A stretch of 64,000 nucleotides of DNA from the NCBI RefSeq assembly GCF_009466385.1, contig NZ_WIAQ01000005.1:1-64000 (forward strand). Reading direction: 5' to 3'. The number at the start of each line of letters is the position of its first letter. Position 1 is the first letter of the stretch. A program made the position numbers and the translations under genes. The stretch comes from Peribacillus tepidiphilus. GTDB lineage: Bacteria > Bacillota > Bacilli > Bacillales > DSM-1321. The notes under the pieces were generated by a model that searched no databases, had not been told where the DNA came from, and saw only the letters and a list, made by a program, of their open reading frames with translations. Of this stretch, positions 63,982-64,000 are shown one piece after another.

Positions 63982-64000
63982 ATGACTGATCTTTATCATA
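63982..64000 (+). CDS. Possible gene start, cut by window end
   Basis: AAAAGGAG (63971-63978) is followed 3 nt later by ATG ACT GAT CTT TAT CAT, open to the end of the window. Too short to identify. Confidence 0.35.

Overview
The window is chromosomal DNA from a low-G+C, endospore-forming member of the Bacillaceae (Bacillus sensu lato). This rests on Bacillus-type sporulation genes (yhbH, spoVR, a SleL/YaaH-like LysM-GH18 enzyme), strong AGGAGG-type ribosome binding sites, frequent TTG/GTG starts, intrinsic terminators after most transcription units, and many genes whose closest familiar relatives are B. subtilis proteins (tcyP, dtpT, ald/adeR, pit/ykaA, bdbC, pgcA, yhcT/yhcU, yhdB, mntABCD, arsenic genes, CorA). 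No rRNA, tRNA, CRISPR array or intact insertion sequence was seen.

Layout. 1-5.3 kb: end of yhbH, UDP-glucose dehydrogenase, a repeat-rich gap, an aldo/keto reductase and a convergent HAD dehalogenase. 5.4-9.2 kb: an oxyanion (tungstate/molybdate) uptake operon led by a regulator that fuses an excisionase-type HTH to a binding-protein-like domain. 9.2-16.7 kb: DNA glycosylase, a drug-efflux MFS gene with paired operators, proC, cystine transporter, peptide transporter, acetyltransferase. 16.7-22 kb: GC-rich repeat element, ald, a decayed EcsC-family gene, adeR, pit-ykaA. 22.2-31.7 kb: manganese catalase, second repeat array, aldo/keto reductase, pseudouridine synthase, yhcU, thiol-disulfide pair, alpha-glucosidase, TetR regulator, phosphoglucomutase. 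31.7-36.7 kb: yhdB, zinc carboxypeptidase, a 1.2-kb array of 20/21-bp repeats, a flavodoxin-like oxidoreductase, spore lytic enzyme. 36.7-41.3 kb: MntR-type manganese ABC operon, fourth repeat array, a two-gene unit of unknown function. 41.5-49.1 kb: a seven-gene TRAP-transporter plus dehydrogenase operon for an unidentified hydroxy-acid or polyol-acid. 49.5-53.1 kb: a Met/Tyr repeat protein, small ORFs, a LacI regulator, spoVR. 53.2-55.4 kb: arsR-arsB-arsC. 55.7-58.4 kb: a BMP-type binding lipoprotein paired with a chemoreceptor. 58.7-62.5 kb: hydrolase, unknown membrane proteins, small genes, CorA. 62.6-64 kb: second GC-rich element, a second CorA, and a possible gene start at the edge.

The most unusual feature is a set of intergenic arrays with different core sequences (ATATCGGTC, GATTTAAGC, GCGGGATT, and a small AACCC set) that share one architecture: a conserved 8-12 nt core repeated every 20-22 bp, most often exactly 21 bp, always outside genes. 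The largest (33384 to about 34540) has 51 cores, alternates 20 and 21 bp spacing, places a CGATATATCG palindrome about every 41 bp and contains an internal 411-bp duplication. Because 21 is a multiple of three these arrays stay open in several frames and generate false ORFs. Coding starts below were moved from the longest ORF to the start with a proper Shine-Dalgarno sequence where the sequence allowed it.
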